A stretch of 32,408 nucleotides of DNA from Bacteroidia bacterium (GTDB taxonomy: Bacteria > Bacteroidota > Bacteroidia > Bacteroidales > Azobacteroidaceae): assembly GCA_025996895.1 (NCBI GenBank), contig BNTW01000026.1, forward strand, positions 1 through 32,408. Reading direction: 5' to 3'. Positions 16,629-25,811 of this stretch are shown here, piece after piece. Made by a program: the position numbers and the translations under genes. The notes under the pieces were generated by a model. It searched no databases. It had not been told where the DNA came from and was given only the letters and a program-made list of their open reading frames with translations. The stretch's first letter is position 1, and each line of letters opens with the position of its first letter.

Positions 16629-17273
16629 TTACTCCGCTTTCGGTGTTTCTTCCGTAGGCGTTTCCGGCGTTTCCTCTACAGCAGGCAGTTCGGTTGCAAT
16701 TTCTGCAACTTCTTCTACAACAGGAGTTTCAACAGCTGGAGTTTCCGTAATGGCTTCTTCCACTACCGGAACTTCTGCTTTTATTTCCTCTGCCGGTTTA
16801 GCAACTTTGGGAGTTGCCGTTATACTTTCTTCCGCTTGAGCGGTTGCTTTACCTGAGCCTCTTCTCGAACGGCGTGTTTTCGTTGTTACTTTCTTCGTGT
16901 CTTTCAACATCAATTCGTTGTAATCTACCAACTCGATGAAGCAAGTCGAAGCGTTGTCGCCCAACCGATTACCGGTTTTAATGATACGAGTGTAACCACC
17001 TGGACGATCGCCGATTTTTTGCGAAACTTCTTGAAACAATTCGGTTACCGCATATTTGTCGCGCAATTCCTGAAAAACCAGACGGCGCGAGTGGGTCGTG
17101 TCGTTTTTTGACTTGGAAATAAGCGGCTCCACATATTTACGAAGTTCTTTCGCTTTGGGCAATGTCGTAAAAATTCTTTTGTGTTTAATCAACGAAACGG
17201 CCATGTTGGAAAGCATCGCAGCTCGGTGAGAATAGGTACGACCTAAATGATTGATTTTATTATTGTGTCTCAT
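16629..17273 (-). CDS. rplQ: 50S ribosomal protein L17 with a long acidic C-terminal tail
   Basis: The first 120-130 residues are ordinary L17 ([12 protein letters not shown], then R-A-A-M-L-S-N-M-A, then P-L-I-S-K-S-K-N-D), which binds 23S rRNA near the exit tunnel. After residue 135 come a basic stretch ([11 protein letters not shown]) and about 75 residues of low-complexity Pro/Glu/Val/Thr/Ala sequence. The total of 214 residues compares with about 120 in most bacteria. Extended L17 tails are known in Bacteroidetes, but a P-A-V-E-type tail of this length is notable. It is the last gene of the operon, 6 bp after rpoA, and is followed by a terminator. Confidence 0.96.
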   Translation of the reverse strand: MRHNNKINHLGRTYSHRAAMLSNMAVSLIKHKRIFTTLPKAKELRKYVEPLISKSKNDTTHSRRLVFQELRDKYAVTELFQEVSQKIGDRPGGYTRIIKTGNRLGDNASTCFIELVDYNELMLKDTKKVTTKTRRSRRGSGKATAQAEESITATPKVAKPAEEIKAEVPVVEEAITETPAVETPVVEEVAEIATELPAVEETPETPTEETPKAE

Positions 17274-17279
17274 CGTTAA

Positions 17280-18272
17280 TTATTCTTTATCTAATTTATA
17301 TTTTGAGATGTCCGTACCAAAATCCAGATTTAAGCGTTCCAGCAATTCATCTAACTCGGTCAAAGATTTTTTACCGAAATTACGGAACTTCAACAAATCG
17401 TTTTTCTGATAACGAATCAAATCGCCTAATGTTTCTACGTCTGCTGCTTTCAAACAATTCAAAGCACGTACGGACAAATCCATATCCGACAATTTTGTCT
17501 TTAAAAGTTGGCGCATGTGCAAAACTTCTTCATCAAAATCTTCGTTGGTTTCCGCCGGAGTAGAATCTACATGAATTTTTTCGTCGGAAAACAACATGAA
17601 ATGGTGAATTAAAATGCGTGCAGCCTCTTTCAAAGCGTCTTTGGGGTGAATGGAACCGTCGGTCGTGATTTCAATCGTCAGCTTTTCGTAGTCCGTTTTC
17701 TGTTCTACACGGAAAGGCTCAACAACATACTTCACATTCACAATCGGTGTGAAAATAGAATCGATTGCGATTAAATTCAGGTCGTCATTTTCCGTCTGAT
17801 TTTCTTCCGCCGGAACATATCCGCGACCTTTACCGATAGTCAATTCAATCCGGAAGCCGGCATTTTTATCCAAATGACAAATCACAAAATCTGGATTTAA
17901 TACCTCAAATCCGGACAGATATTTGCCGATGTCGCCTGCTTTGAAATTTTCACCGCCCGAAACGGAAATCGTAACCTTTTCGTCTTCAATATCCTTCACG
18001 GTTTGTTTCAACCGGATTTGTTTGAGTTTCAGGATAATGTTTGTTACATCTTCCAAAACACCCGGAATAACAGAAAATTCATGCTCTACACCGTCGATTT
18101 TAATTGCAGTGATTGCATATCCTTCCAAAGAAGACAGGAGAATACGGCGAAGAGAATTACCGATCGTAATCCCGTAACCGGGCTCTAAGGGGCGGAATTC
18201 AAATTTACCAAATTTGTTGTCCGCTTCCAACATTAATACTTTATCAGGTTTTTGAAATGCTAATATCGCCAT
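17280..18272 (-). CDS. rpoA: DNA-directed RNA polymerase alpha subunit
   Basis: The 330-residue alpha subunit has the N-terminal assembly domain ([21 protein letters not shown] region near residues 26-45) that dimerises and binds beta and beta prime. The C-terminal DNA- and activator-binding domain has [10 protein letters not shown] and the later [11 protein letters not shown] helix-hairpin-helix (about 262-312). Length and domain order are normal. It lies in the usual place between rpsD and rplQ. Confidence 0.98.
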   Translation of the reverse strand: MAILAFQKPDKVLMLEADNKFGKFEFRPLEPGYGITIGNSLRRILLSSLEGYAITAIKIDGVEHEFSVIPGVLEDVTNIILKLKQIRLKQTVKDIEDEKVTISVSGGENFKAGDIGKYLSGFEVLNPDFVICHLDKNAGFRIELTIGKGRGYVPAEENQTENDDLNLIAIDSIFTPIVNVKYVVEPFRVEQKTDYEKLTIEITTDGSIHPKDALKEAARILIHHFMLFSDEKIHVDSTPAETNEDFDEEVLHMRQLLKTKLSDMDLSVRALNCLKAADVETLGDLIRYQKNDLLKFRNFGKKSLTELDELLERLNLDFGTDISKYKLDKE

Positions 18273-18287
18273 TATGAACTCCCTTTC

Positions 18288-18893
18288 TTATTTAGAATAT
18301 AATTCTACGATTAATTGCTCTTTAATATTTTCAGGAATGTCGGCACGTTCCGGAATATGCAGGTATTTCGCGCTCAACGAAGCGTTATCATACTCAATCC
18401 ACGGATATTTACTGTGATTTACACCTGAAACACTGTCCAAGATTATTTCCAACGATTTTGCTTTTTCCCGAACGCCTACAACCTGGCCGGGTTTTACAGA
18501 ATAAGAAGGAATATTTACTACTTTGCCATCTACTACAATATGACGGTGAGAGACCAACTGACGAGCACCTGCCCGCGATTTGGCCAATCCTATGCGATAA
18601 ACGATGTTGTCCAGCCTGCATTCCAACAATTGAAGAAGCACTTCACCGGTAATCCCTTTCGAGCGGGAAGCTTTTTCAAACAAATTGCGGAATTGTTTTT
18701 CCAACACGCCGTAAGTATATTTGGCTTTTTGTTTTTCGCGCAACTGAATGCCATATTCGGAAGTTTTTTTCTTCCGTCCATTACCGTGTTGTCCCGGAGG
18801 ATAATTTTTTTTGCTCAGTACCTTATCGGGGCCGAAAATCGGCTCGCCGAATTTACGCGCAATTTTTGTCTTTGGGCCTGTATATCTTGCCAT
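18288..18893 (-). CDS. rpsD: 30S ribosomal protein S4
   Basis: The 201-residue protein starts M-A-R-Y-T-G-P and has the S4 RNA-binding domain around residues 93-155 ([11 protein letters not shown] and [16 protein letters not shown]). It is a primary 16S rRNA-binding protein and, in other bacteria, the translational regulator of this operon. The N-terminal Cys cluster seen in zinc-binding S4 forms is absent. Confidence 0.98.
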   Translation of the reverse strand: MARYTGPKTKIARKFGEPIFGPDKVLSKKNYPPGQHGNGRKKKTSEYGIQLREKQKAKYTYGVLEKQFRNLFEKASRSKGITGEVLLQLLECRLDNIVYRIGLAKSRAGARQLVSHRHIVVDGKVVNIPSYSVKPGQVVGVREKAKSLEIILDSVSGVNHSKYPWIEYDNASLSAKYLHIPERADIPENIKEQLIVELYSK

Positions 18894-18910
18894 TTTTCTT
18901 TACTTTTTAA

Positions 18911-19300
18911 TTAAACTCTTCTTCTTTTCGGAGGACGACAGCCGTTGTGAGGCAGAGGAGTAACGTCGATAATTTCGGTTACTTCGATACCTGCGCCGTG
19001 TATGGTGCGGATAGCCGATTCACGACCGTTTCCGGGACCTTTCACATAAGCTTTCACTCTTCTTAATCCCAAGTCATACGCCACTTTGGCGCAATCTTGT
19101 GCTGCCATTTGAGCAGCATAAGGCGTGTTCTTTTTCGAACTTCTAAAACCCATCTTGCCTGCGGAAGACCAGGAAATCACCTGTCCTTCGCTGTTTGCAA
19201 GCGTAACGATGATGTTGTTAAAAGAGGAATGTACATGCAACTGACCGTTTGCATCTACCTTCACTACTCTTTTCTTCGCTGCGACTGTTTTTTTTGCCAT
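18911..19300 (-). CDS. rpsK: 30S ribosomal protein S11
   Basis: The 129-residue protein of the small-subunit platform is identified by [26 protein letters not shown] and the C-terminal [13 protein letters not shown]. Length and order (rpsM, rpsK, rpsD) are standard. Confidence 0.98.
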   Translation of the reverse strand: MAKKTVAAKKRVVKVDANGQLHVHSSFNNIIVTLANSEGQVISWSSAGKMGFRSSKKNTPYAAQMAAQDCAKVAYDLGLRRVKAYVKGPGNGRESAIRTIHGAGIEVTEIIDVTPLPHNGCRPPKRRRV

Positions 19301-19310
19301 AATTACTTAA

Positions 19311-19691
19311 TTACTTCGTTGCTTTTTTCTTGTTAGCTACTGTTTTCTTTTTGCCCTTACGTGTGCGGGCATTGTTTTTTGTACTCTGACCTCTTACGGG
19401 GAGCCCGATACGGTGACGCACGCCGCGGTAGCAACCGATATCCATCAAACGTTTGATATTCAACTGAACCTCAGAACGAAGATCCCCTTCCACTTTGAAA
19501 CTGCGGCCGATAACTTCACGCACTGCTGCTGCTTGGTCATCTGTCCAGTCTTTTACTTTAATATCTCTGTCTATTCCTGCTTCTGTCAGGATTTTGTTAG
19601 CAGAACTGCGTCCTATACCAAAAATATAGGTTAATGCTATCTCGCCTCTTTTGTTTTGGGGTAAATCCACCCCGACTATTCTTATTGCCAT
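19311..19691 (-). CDS. rpsM: 30S ribosomal protein S13
   Basis: The 126-residue head protein starts [11 protein letters not shown] and shows [24 protein letters not shown] and N-A-R-T-R-K-G. It contacts the P-site tRNA and bridges to the large subunit. The tail is Lys-rich ([13 protein letters not shown]). It starts 2 bp after rpmJ. Confidence 0.98.
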   Translation of the reverse strand: MAIRIVGVDLPQNKRGEIALTYIFGIGRSSANKILTEAGIDRDIKVKDWTDDQAAAVREVIGRSFKVEGDLRSEVQLNIKRLMDIGCYRGVRHRIGLPVRGQSTKNNARTRKGKKKTVANKKKATK

Positions 19692-19693
19692 AA

Positions 19694-19810
19694 TTATCCT
19701 TGACGTTGTTTAAATTTAGGATTTTTCTTATCGATCACATACAAACGTCCTTTTCGGCGCACGATTTTTGAGTCCGCCCCGCGTTTTTTTACTGAAGCTC
19801 TTACTTTCAT
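19694..19810 (-). CDS. rpmJ: 50S ribosomal protein L36
   Basis: This short gene encodes 38 residues starting [10 protein letters not shown] and ending K-F-K-Q-R-Q-G. At the positions where many L36 proteins have zinc-ligand cysteines this one has Ala, Ser and Val-type residues. It is therefore the cysteine-free form, as is common in Bacteroidetes. It lies between infA and rpsM, as expected. Confidence 0.95.
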   Translation of the reverse strand: MKVRASVKKRGADSKIVRRKGRLYVIDKKNPKFKQRQG

Positions 19811-19828
19811 GTCTTTTTATTTTATTTT

Positions 19829-20047
19829 TTATTTATACCTGAATGAAATACGACCTTTGGACAAATCATACGGTGACATCTCGACTTTCACTTTATCGCC
19901 GGGCAGAATTTTGATGTAGTGCATACGCATTTTTCCGGAAATGTGGGCGGTGATTTCGTGCCCATTTTCCAATTCTACCCGAAACATTGCGTTCGACAAT
20001 GCTTCGATGATGACTCCATCTTGTTCTATTGCTGACTGTTTAGCCAT
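19829..20047 (-). CDS. infA: Translation initiation factor IF-1
   Basis: The 72-residue S1/OB-fold protein starts [11 protein letters not shown] and includes [17 protein letters not shown] and the C-terminal [12 protein letters not shown]. It binds the ribosomal A site during initiation. It begins one base after the map stop. Confidence 0.97.
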   Translation of the reverse strand: MAKQSAIEQDGVIIEALSNAMFRVELENGHEITAHISGKMRMHYIKILPGDKVKVEMSPYDLSKGRISFRYK

Positions 20048-20048
20048 A

Positions 20049-20825
20049 TTATTTATTTTCTAAAACTTGTTTTATCAAATCAAACGTGGATAAAATATCC
20101 GCTTTTCCCGGTCGAATGGCAACGGTATGTTCAAAATGTGCCGACGGTTTCCGGTCTGCAGTACGCACTGTCCATCCGTCTTTTTCAAATTTCACATTTT
20201 TCGTTCCCATATTAATCATCGGCTCGATGGCAATGCACATACCGTTTTTCAACAACGCGCCGTAGCCTTTTTTCCCATAGTTGGGAACTTCCGGATCTTC
20301 GTGCATTTGCTTTCCAATTCCGTGCCCGACCAACTCTCTGACCACGCTGTAACCGTTGTTTTCGCAAAAGACCTGGATTGAGTGACTGACGTCACCTATC
20401 CGTTTGCCTTCTACTGCGTTGCAGATTCCGATATACAAAGCCTCTTTCGTGATTTGCAAAAGTTTCTTCTTTTCAGGAGAAACTTCGCCTACTTCAAAGG
20501 TGTAAGCCGAATCACCGCAATAGCCGTTTATCTTTGCTCCGCAATCGACAGAAACGATATCTCCCTCTTTCAGTGGATACGTTCCCGGTATTCCATGAAC
20601 AACATTTTCATTAATCGAAATGCAAAGAGCGTTCGGAAAACCTTTGTATCCTTTGAACAACGGTATTCCACCCTTGTCGCGGATATATTCTTCGGCTATT
20701 TTATCTAATTGAAGCGTAGTAACTCCCGGTGCAATTATTTTCGCTACTTCAGCCAGCGTTTCGCCGACTAACCGGTTAGCTACCCGCATCAACTCAATTT
20801 CCTCGTCTGTCTTTAGATAAATCAT
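20049..20825 (-). CDS. map: Methionine aminopeptidase, type I
   Basis: The 258-residue enzyme removes the initiator methionine from nascent proteins. The pita-bread metal ligands are visible: D94 (V-S-V-D-C-G), D105 (G-D-S-A-Y-T-F), H168 (G-H-G-I-G), E201 (I-E-P-M) and E232 (F-E-H-T), with substrate-contacting H78. It follows secY after 9 bp; placing map between secY and infA is usual in this phylum. Confidence 0.97.
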   Translation of the reverse strand: MIYLKTDEEIELMRVANRLVGETLAEVAKIIAPGVTTLQLDKIAEEYIRDKGGIPLFKGYKGFPNALCISINENVVHGIPGTYPLKEGDIVSVDCGAKINGYCGDSAYTFEVGEVSPEKKKLLQITKEALYIGICNAVEGKRIGDVSHSIQVFCENNGYSVVRELVGHGIGKQMHEDPEVPNYGKKGYGALLKNGMCIAIEPMINMGTKNVKFEKDGWTVRTADRKPSAHFEHTVAIRPGKADILSTFDLIKQVLENK

Positions 20826-20834
20826 TCAATAGAA

Positions 20835-22175
20835 TCAATACATTTGTCCGGACCGTCCTTTGATTCGTCCCGATTTCAACAAACCGTCGTAATGACGCAT
20901 CAACAAATGGCTCTCCACTTGTTGTAAGGTGTCCAAAACTACCCCTACCAAAATCAACAACGATGTTCCGCCAAAGAAAGCAGCGAAACCTTGTTGAATG
21001 CCTAATGTGTTAGCCAGCGTTGGCATAACCGCTACAGCTGCCAAGAATATAGAGCCCGGAAGAGTAATCCGCGACATGATTTCATCAATATATTCGGCCG
21101 TCTTTTTTCCCGGCTTAATACCCGGAATAAATCCGTTGTTCCGTTTCAAATCTTCGGCCATTTGCTTCGGATTAATCGTGATGGCAGTATAAAACCAAGT
21201 GAACATGATAATCAATACCACATCTATAAAGTTATACCAAAAGCCATGAATATCGGTCAGCGGTGCAAAGATTTTCATTGCCCAGCTGTCCGGATTGGAG
21301 CCGAAACCCATCAACGAAACCGGAATAAACATAATGGCTTGCGCAAAGATAATCGGCATTACGTTTGCCGCGTTCACTTTCAAGGGAATGTATTGTCTTG
21401 CTCCGCCGTATTGTTTGTTGCCTACCATCTGTTTAGCATACTGTACCGGAATTCTCCGTGTGCCTTGCACCAAAAGGATTGCCCCTGCGATTACGGCCAG
21501 CAAAAGAATGATTTCCAACAGAAACATCACCAAACCACCGGTTGCTTCCGTTATTCTCGATATAAATTCTTGAAAGAGGGCTTGCGGTAAGCGAGCGATA
21601 ATTCCGACCATGATAATGAACGAAACCCCATTGCCGATACCTTTATCTGTAATTCTTTCACCCAGCCACAAGACAAACATCGAGCCTGCTGCTAAGATAA
21701 ACGTAGAAGAAATTGTAAACCACGCACCAATCGGCATGGCTGTACCTACCTGACGCATCTGTACACTCAAGTTAATCAGGTAAGTGGGTGCTTGCATGAT
21801 TAGAATGGCAATCGTCAAATAACGAGTATATTGATTGATTTTTCTTCTTCCGCTTTCGCCTTCGCGTTGCAATTTCTGAAAATACGGAACGGCAATCGCT
21901 AACAACTGGATAACGATAGACGCCGAAATGTAGGGCATAATTCCCAAAGCCACGATAGAAGCATTCGAGAATGCACCGCCGGAAAACATATCCAGCAAGC
22001 TCATCAAACCGCCCGAAGTTTGAGCTTTTAAACCGGTTAATGCGCTTGGGTCAATACCCGGAAGCGTGATGACCGACAAGAAACGATATACCACAATCAA
22101 AACGAAAGTGAGGATAATCCGATTTCTCAAATCTTCTATCTTCCATATATTTTTTATTGTATCAACTGCTCTCAT
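20835..22175 (-). CDS. secY: Preprotein translocase subunit SecY
   Basis: The 446-residue channel protein of the Sec translocase has about ten hydrophobic segments. Typical signatures are F-R-V/R-F-L-S-V-I-T-L-P-G-I-D near residue 31, G-I-M-P-Y-I-S-A-S-I-V-I-Q near 78 and the cytoplasmic E-R-I-T-D-K-G-I-G-N-G near 168. It lies in its normal place after rplO. Confidence 0.98.
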   Translation of the reverse strand: MRAVDTIKNIWKIEDLRNRIILTFVLIVVYRFLSVITLPGIDPSALTGLKAQTSGGLMSLLDMFSGGAFSNASIVALGIMPYISASIVIQLLAIAVPYFQKLQREGESGRRKINQYTRYLTIAILIMQAPTYLINLSVQMRQVGTAMPIGAWFTISSTFILAAGSMFVLWLGERITDKGIGNGVSFIIMVGIIARLPQALFQEFISRITEATGGLVMFLLEIILLLAVIAGAILLVQGTRRIPVQYAKQMVGNKQYGGARQYIPLKVNAANVMPIIFAQAIMFIPVSLMGFGSNPDSWAMKIFAPLTDIHGFWYNFIDVVLIIMFTWFYTAITINPKQMAEDLKRNNGFIPGIKPGKKTAEYIDEIMSRITLPGSIFLAAVAVMPTLANTLGIQQGFAAFFGGTSLLILVGVVLDTLQQVESHLLMRHYDGLLKSGRIKGRSGQMY

Positions 22176-22179
22176 TGTA

Positions 22180-22626
22180 TTAGAGTTTTACAACTGTTCC
22201 TCCGGCTTTCGAGATAGCTTCTTCGGCTGTTTTGGAAAAGGCGTGCGCCGTAATTTCCAATGCGGAAGTAACTGTTCCTTTGGCAAGAATTTTTACCAAT
22301 TGTTTCGATGAAACAAATCCGGCACTAACTAACTCTTCGACACCAATTTTGGTCAGTTGTCTGGCTTCTGCCAATGCTTGGAGAATATCCAGATTAATCG
22401 CTTTATATTCTATACGATTAATATTTTTGAAACCAAATTTAGGTAAGCGTCTTTGAATAGGCATTTGACCACCTTCAAAACCGATTTTCTTGGAATAACC
22501 CGATCTCGATTTTTGTCCTTTATGACCTCTGGTAGATGTTCCGCCTAAACCCGAACCCTGTCCGCGACCGATTCTCTTGCGAGTTTTTACAGAACCTTCA
22601 GCAGGTTTTAAACTTGATAAATTCAT
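22180..22626 (-). CDS. rplO: 50S ribosomal protein L15
   Basis: The 148-residue protein starts M-N-L-S-S-L-K-P-A-E-G-S and has the Gly/Arg-rich N-terminal loop with R-I-G-R-G-Q-G-S-G and R-G-H-K-G-Q-K-S-R-S-G. It binds 23S rRNA. It ends 4 bp before secY. Confidence 0.97.
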   Translation of the reverse strand: MNLSSLKPAEGSVKTRKRIGRGQGSGLGGTSTRGHKGQKSRSGYSKKIGFEGGQMPIQRRLPKFGFKNINRIEYKAINLDILQALAEARQLTKIGVEELVSAGFVSSKQLVKILAKGTVTSALEITAHAFSKTAEEAISKAGGTVVKL

Positions 22627-22695
22627 ACTTTTTATTTAATTACGAATTACAAATTACGAATAAATTTACTTTATTCTCAACTCTCAATTCTCAAT
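22627..22695. repeat. Short-word repeat spacer between rpmD and rplO
   Basis: The plus strand has ATTACGAATTACAAATTACGAAT, read here as repeats of AATTACGAA/AATTACAAA, followed by repeats of CTCAATT/CTCAACT. The second tract runs into the last codons and stop of rpmD. Such tracts are frequent low-information spacers in Bacteroidetes genomes, from memory; none of the other gaps in this operon has one. Confidence 0.5.
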
Positions 22696-22860
22696 TTGTA
22701 CTAAATGTTTAACTTTCTCAATCATACCGCGAACTGCCGGATTGTCGTTATATTCTTTTACACGACCGGTTTTACGCAATCCCAAAGCATCTAACGTTCT
22801 TTTCTGGGCTTTAGGACAGCCGATGCGGCTTCTCACTTGCTTTACTTTTATTGTTGCCAT
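22684..22860 (-). CDS. rpmD: 50S ribosomal protein L30
   Basis: This short gene encodes 58 residues, M-A-T-I-K-V-K-Q-V-R-S-R-I-G through V-K-H-L-V-Q-I-E-N. The length is normal for the family. The start is preceded by a strong Shine-Dalgarno-like AGGAGG (22868-22873) 7 bp upstream. The final codons overlap the CTCAATT-type repeat spacer. Confidence 0.95.
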   Translation of the reverse strand: MATIKVKQVRSRIGCPKAQKRTLDALGLRKTGRVKEYNDNPAVRGMIEKVKHLVQIEN

Positions 22861-22876
22861 ATCTTTTCCTCCTAAA

Positions 22877-23392
22877 TTATCCTTTAAATACTTTTTCTAC
22901 CGAGATACCTCTGTTTTGAGCTACCATAGCCGGATCGCGCAATTCGCTCAAAGCCGTAATCGTGGCTTTCACCAAGTTGTGTGGATTAGACGAGCCTTTC
23001 GATTTCGCCAACACGTCGGTAATTCCTACGCTTTCCAATACGGCGCGCATAGCACCTCCTGCTTTTACTCCCGTACCGTGCGTTGCCGGTTTGATAAATA
23101 CCTGAGCACCACCGAATTTAGCGATTTGTTCGTGAGGAATAGTGCCTTTATACACCGGAACTTTGATCAAGTTCTTTTTGGCTGCTTCCACTCCTTTGGC
23201 AATCGCTGCCGTTACTTCACCGGCTTTACCTAAACCCCAACCGACGATGCCTTCTTCGTTTCCAACGACTACAATTGCTGCGAAACTGAATGTACGTCCC
23301 CCTTTGGTAACTTTCGTTACGCGGTTGATGGCAACTAATCTATCTTTTAATTCCAAGTCGTTCGTCGACTTTACTCTGTTATTTACTGCCAT
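22877..23392 (-). CDS. rpsE: 30S ribosomal protein S5
   Basis: The 171-residue protein carries the S5 signatures [24 protein letters not shown] and G-G-A-M-R-A-V-L-E. It shapes the decoding centre and the mRNA entry channel. Length and position between rplR and rpmD are standard. Confidence 0.98.
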   Translation of the reverse strand: MAVNNRVKSTNDLELKDRLVAINRVTKVTKGGRTFSFAAIVVVGNEEGIVGWGLGKAGEVTAAIAKGVEAAKKNLIKVPVYKGTIPHEQIAKFGGAQVFIKPATHGTGVKAGGAMRAVLESVGITDVLAKSKGSSNPHNLVKATITALSELRDPAMVAQNRGISVEKVFKG

Positions 23393-23397
23393 GTCTA

Positions 23398-23742
23398 TTA
23401 AAATTTAAGTCCTCCTTTACGAGCGGCTTCCGCCAATTCTTTCACTCTGCCATGGTATAAATAACCATTTCTGTCGAACACTACGGCTTCGATGCCTGCC
23501 TCTTTTGATTTTTGCGCAATCAATTCACCCACTTTGGAAGCGATTTCCTTTTTGGGTGCTTTTTCCGTCATACCCAGCGAAGAAGCAGCCGCCAATGTTT
23601 TTCCCGTCAAGTCGTCAATGACTTGTGCATAAATTTGCTTGTTGCTTCTGAACACGCTTAAACGAGGGCGTTCGGCTGTTCCGGAGATATGCTTGCGCAC
23701 CCGTTGTTTTATCTTGATTCTTCTTAATTCCTTTGTTGTCAT
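23398..23742 (-). CDS. rplR: 50S ribosomal protein L18
   Basis: The 114-residue 5S rRNA-binding protein shows [20 protein letters not shown] and the C-terminal [20 protein letters not shown]. Normal length; 5 bp before rpsE. Confidence 0.97.
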   Translation of the reverse strand: MTTKELRRIKIKQRVRKHISGTAERPRLSVFRSNKQIYAQVIDDLTGKTLAAASSLGMTEKAPKKEIASKVGELIAQKSKEAGIEAVVFDRNGYLYHGRVKELAEAARKGGLKF

Positions 23743-23762
23743 GATTCTTTCAGTTTTGTCTG

Positions 23763-24314
23763 TTATTTACTTGCCGACTTACCGGATTTTCTACGAACAA
23801 CTTCACCCACAAAGCGGATACCTTTACCTTTGTAAGGCTCTACTTTACGGAACGAACGAATTTTTGCACACGCTTGTCCGATTAATTGTTTGTCGGCCGA
23901 TTCGAGGATAACCAAGGGATTTTTGTTACGTTCCGCCTTGGTTTCTACTTTGATTTCCGGCGGTAATTGCAAATAGATATTATGTGTATAACCTAATGCA
24001 AAATCCAGAACATTACCGGTGTTGGTTACACGATAACCTACGCCGACCAATTCCAATTCTTTTTTATAACCTTCCGAAACGCCAATAACCATGTTGTTAA
24101 TCAAAGCGCGGTACAAACCATGCAATGCGCGGTTTTGCCGTTCGTCGTTCGGACGAGAAACCGTTAAAATGCCGTCTTTCACTTCTATTGTGATAGCCGG
24201 ATTGATTTCTTGCGACAATTCGCCCTTCGGTCCTTTCACCGTAATTACATTGTCTTTTTGCGACACGGTTACTTGCGCGGGGATTGTGATGGGTAATTTT
24301 CCTATTCTTGACAT
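23763..24314 (-). CDS. rplF: 50S ribosomal protein L6
   Basis: The 183-residue two-domain rRNA-binding protein starts [12 protein letters not shown]. It has the C-terminal [20 protein letters not shown]. An AAGGAGG motif (24322-24328) lies 7 bp before the ATG, one of the few strong Shine-Dalgarno sequences here. Confidence 0.98.
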   Translation of the reverse strand: MSRIGKLPITIPAQVTVSQKDNVITVKGPKGELSQEINPAITIEVKDGILTVSRPNDERQNRALHGLYRALINNMVIGVSEGYKKELELVGVGYRVTNTGNVLDFALGYTHNIYLQLPPEIKVETKAERNKNPLVILESADKQLIGQACAKIRSFRKVEPYKGKGIRFVGEVVRRKSGKSASK

Positions 24315-24330
24315 ACTTTTTCCTCCTTAA

Positions 24331-24726
24331 TTAATAAACATAACATAAAACTTCGCCGCCGATTTTCAAATCGCGCGCTTCCTTGTCTGTCATCACTCCT
24401 TTGGAGGTACTCAGTACGGCAATTCCCAAACCATTCAATACACGGGGCATCTCTTTGTAGCCGGTGTATTGACGCAAACCCGGAGTGGATACCCGCTTCA
24501 GGGTTTTAATGGCATTCACTTTATTCACGGGGTCATACTTCAAGGCGATTTTAATCGTACCTTGAGGCCCTTCTGCTACAAACTTGTAATTCAAGATGTA
24601 GCCTTTGTCGAAGAGGATTTTTGTTATTTCCTTCTTCAAATTCGATGCAGGAACTTCCACCACTCTGTGTTTTGCTTTGATGGCGTTCCGCAATCTTGTC
24701 AGATAATCTGCAATTGGATCTGTCAT
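24331..24726 (-). CDS. rpsH: 30S ribosomal protein S8
   Basis: The 131-residue protein has M-T-D-P-I-A-D-Y-L-T-R-L-R-N-A and the C-terminal L-S-T-S-K-G-V-M-T-D-K-E-A-R. It binds the central domain of 16S rRNA and in other bacteria represses the spc operon. It normally follows rpsN directly. Here 2.5 kb of other DNA intervenes, making rpsH the first gene of a separate transcript with its own promoter and a leader of about 95 nt. Confidence 0.98.
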   Translation of the reverse strand: MTDPIADYLTRLRNAIKAKHRVVEVPASNLKKEITKILFDKGYILNYKFVAEGPQGTIKIALKYDPVNKVNAIKTLKRVSTPGLRQYTGYKEMPRVLNGLGIAVLSTSKGVMTDKEARDLKIGGEVLCYVY

Positions 24727-24742
24727 ATAATTAATAATTAAA

Positions 24743-24764
24743 TTGATCCGGACTTTCCGGACAA
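24743..24764 (-). promoter_or_regulatory. Hairpin in the leader of the rpsH transcript
   Basis: TCCGGA-CTT-TCCGGA (24747-24761), flanked by TTG and CAA, can form a compact hairpin in the 5' leader about 20 nt before the rpsH start codon. It could modulate translation or bind a ribosomal protein such as S8. There is no direct evidence for either. Confidence 0.4.
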
Positions 24765-24826
24765 TATTTAAAAACTCTCAGTCCACTTCATCTACATTTC
24801 TTCACAAATGAACACGAAATGGGTCG

Positions 24827-24857
24827 CAAAGTTAGTATTTTTTTTTGAAACAACAAA
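24827..24857 (-). promoter_or_regulatory. Promoter driving rpsH and the downstream spc-alpha genes
   Basis: On the minus strand TTTG (24857-24854) and TAACTTTG (24834-24827) are separated by 19 bp, a full match to the Bacteroidetes housekeeping promoter. Transcription would start near 24820. It is placed exactly where the interrupted ribosomal operon needs a new start. Confidence 0.65.
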
Positions 24858-24876
24858 TTATATGTAGATAAAAGTA

Positions 24877-24884
24877 TATATTTG
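24877..24884 (+). promoter_or_regulatory. Possible -7 element of the S41-like gene, flanked by repeated ATGTAGAT words
   Basis: TATATTTG matches TAnnTTTG and would give a leader of about 30 nt, but no TTTG lies at the usual distance. The word ATGTAGAT occurs at 24862-24869 and 24895-24902 (33 bp apart, on either side of the -7 element) and inverted at 24790-24797. The spacing of three helical turns suggests an operator. Confidence 0.35.
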
Positions 24885-24922
24885 CAATAAATTTATGTAG
24901 ATAAAAATGTAATAAAGAATCA

Positions 24923-25708
24923 ATGAAAAGAGTAATGTTATACACAATTTTCATGCTGAATATCAGCATGTTATTTTCCCAATCCGATAATGGACGGCAG
25001 ACAAACTGGAAAGAAGATATTGCTTTTTTGAAAACGGAACTCCCTCAAAAGCATAAAAATTTATTCTTTCAACTTGACCGGCAATCATTTGAAGAGAGTT
25101 TAGACAAGCTGTCTGCAAAGACAGATACGATGAACAATATGGATGTTCTTCTTTCTCTACAACAAATTTTGGCGAAAGTTGGAGATTCTCATACAAATTT
25201 GAAATATCAATTAGATAAAGCGAAATCTCTCCCTTTGAAGTTATACTGGTTTGACGATGGAATCTTCGTTCTTGCCACGACAAAGGAGCATGAGCGCATT
25301 TTGGGCTATCGTTTGACCGGAGTAGGTGACTATCCGATTACAAAAGTCATCGACAGCCTGAAAACATTGATTGTTCAGGATAACAATGCGCTGAATAAAA
25401 AGGGAGTACTATATGTAATTATCGGACGGCAAACATTTTCTTCTGCAATTATAAATACTATGGATTTTAAAAAAGAAACAAAAGCAATAATTCTGGGCGA
25501 AGAAACAGGAGGAATGCCGAATCATTACGGAGAAGTTCGTTCATTCACGCTTCCTGTTTCGGGCATTACCGTACAATATTCAACCAAATATTTTCAACAC
25601 ATAGAGGAAAAGCTGAATACCATAACGCCGGATATTAAAGCAGGGTATAATTTCAACGATTATATTAACGGAATAGACCCTTCGATGAATGAGATTATGA
25701 AAGTATGA
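24923..25708 (+). CDS. Exported S41-type peptidase homologue with an internal deletion
   Basis: The 261-residue product has a signal peptide (hydrophobic residues 4-18, S-Q at 19-20). Its N-terminal half resembles Bacteroidetes S41-like peptidases (E-L-P-Q-K-H-K-N-L-F-F near residue 39, G-D-S-H-T-N-L near 87), and the C-terminal part carries V-I-I-G-R-Q-T-F-S-S-A (165-175) and G-E-E-T-G-G-M-P-N-H-Y-G-E-V (192-205). Full-length relatives have roughly 150-170 more residues between these parts, including a G-G-G-N-S motif; here the two join around residues 155-160 without breaking the frame. A nucleophilic Ser candidate remains, but the protease core is missing, so it is probably inactive. The length of the gap is from memory of the family. 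Confidence 0.72.
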   Translation: MKRVMLYTIFMLNISMLFSQSDNGRQTNWKEDIAFLKTELPQKHKNLFFQLDRQSFEESLDKLSAKTDTMNNMDVLLSLQQILAKVGDSHTNLKYQLDKAKSLPLKLYWFDDGIFVLATTKEHERILGYRLTGVGDYPITKVIDSLKTLIVQDNNALNKKGVLYVIIGRQTFSSAIINTMDFKKETKAIILGEETGGMPNHYGEVRSFTLPVSGITVQYSTKYFQHIEEKLNTITPDIKAGYNFNDYINGIDPSMNEIMKV

Positions 25709-25806
25709 CAAAGAGCATGGTTTATGACAAGCGTTTAGATTTCAACGATTTGATAGGGCAAATTTCGGAATTACAAAAAAAGATAAACGCGATAAAATGG
25801 GATTGA
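25705..25806 (+). CDS. Small ORF, possibly a gene remnant
   Basis: A 33-residue frame (M-T-K-S-M-V-Y-D-K-R-L-D-F-N-D onward) begins in an ATGA overlap with the stop of the S41-like gene and ends inside the start of the DJ-1 gene. The sequence looks protein-like, with a short helical Q-I-S-E-L-Q-K-K-I segment. No family was recognised. It may be the leftover terminus of a deleted gene, as for its neighbours. Confidence 0.3.
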   Translation: MTKSMVYDKRLDFNDLIGQISELQKKINAIKWD

Positions 25807-25811
25807 CACTT

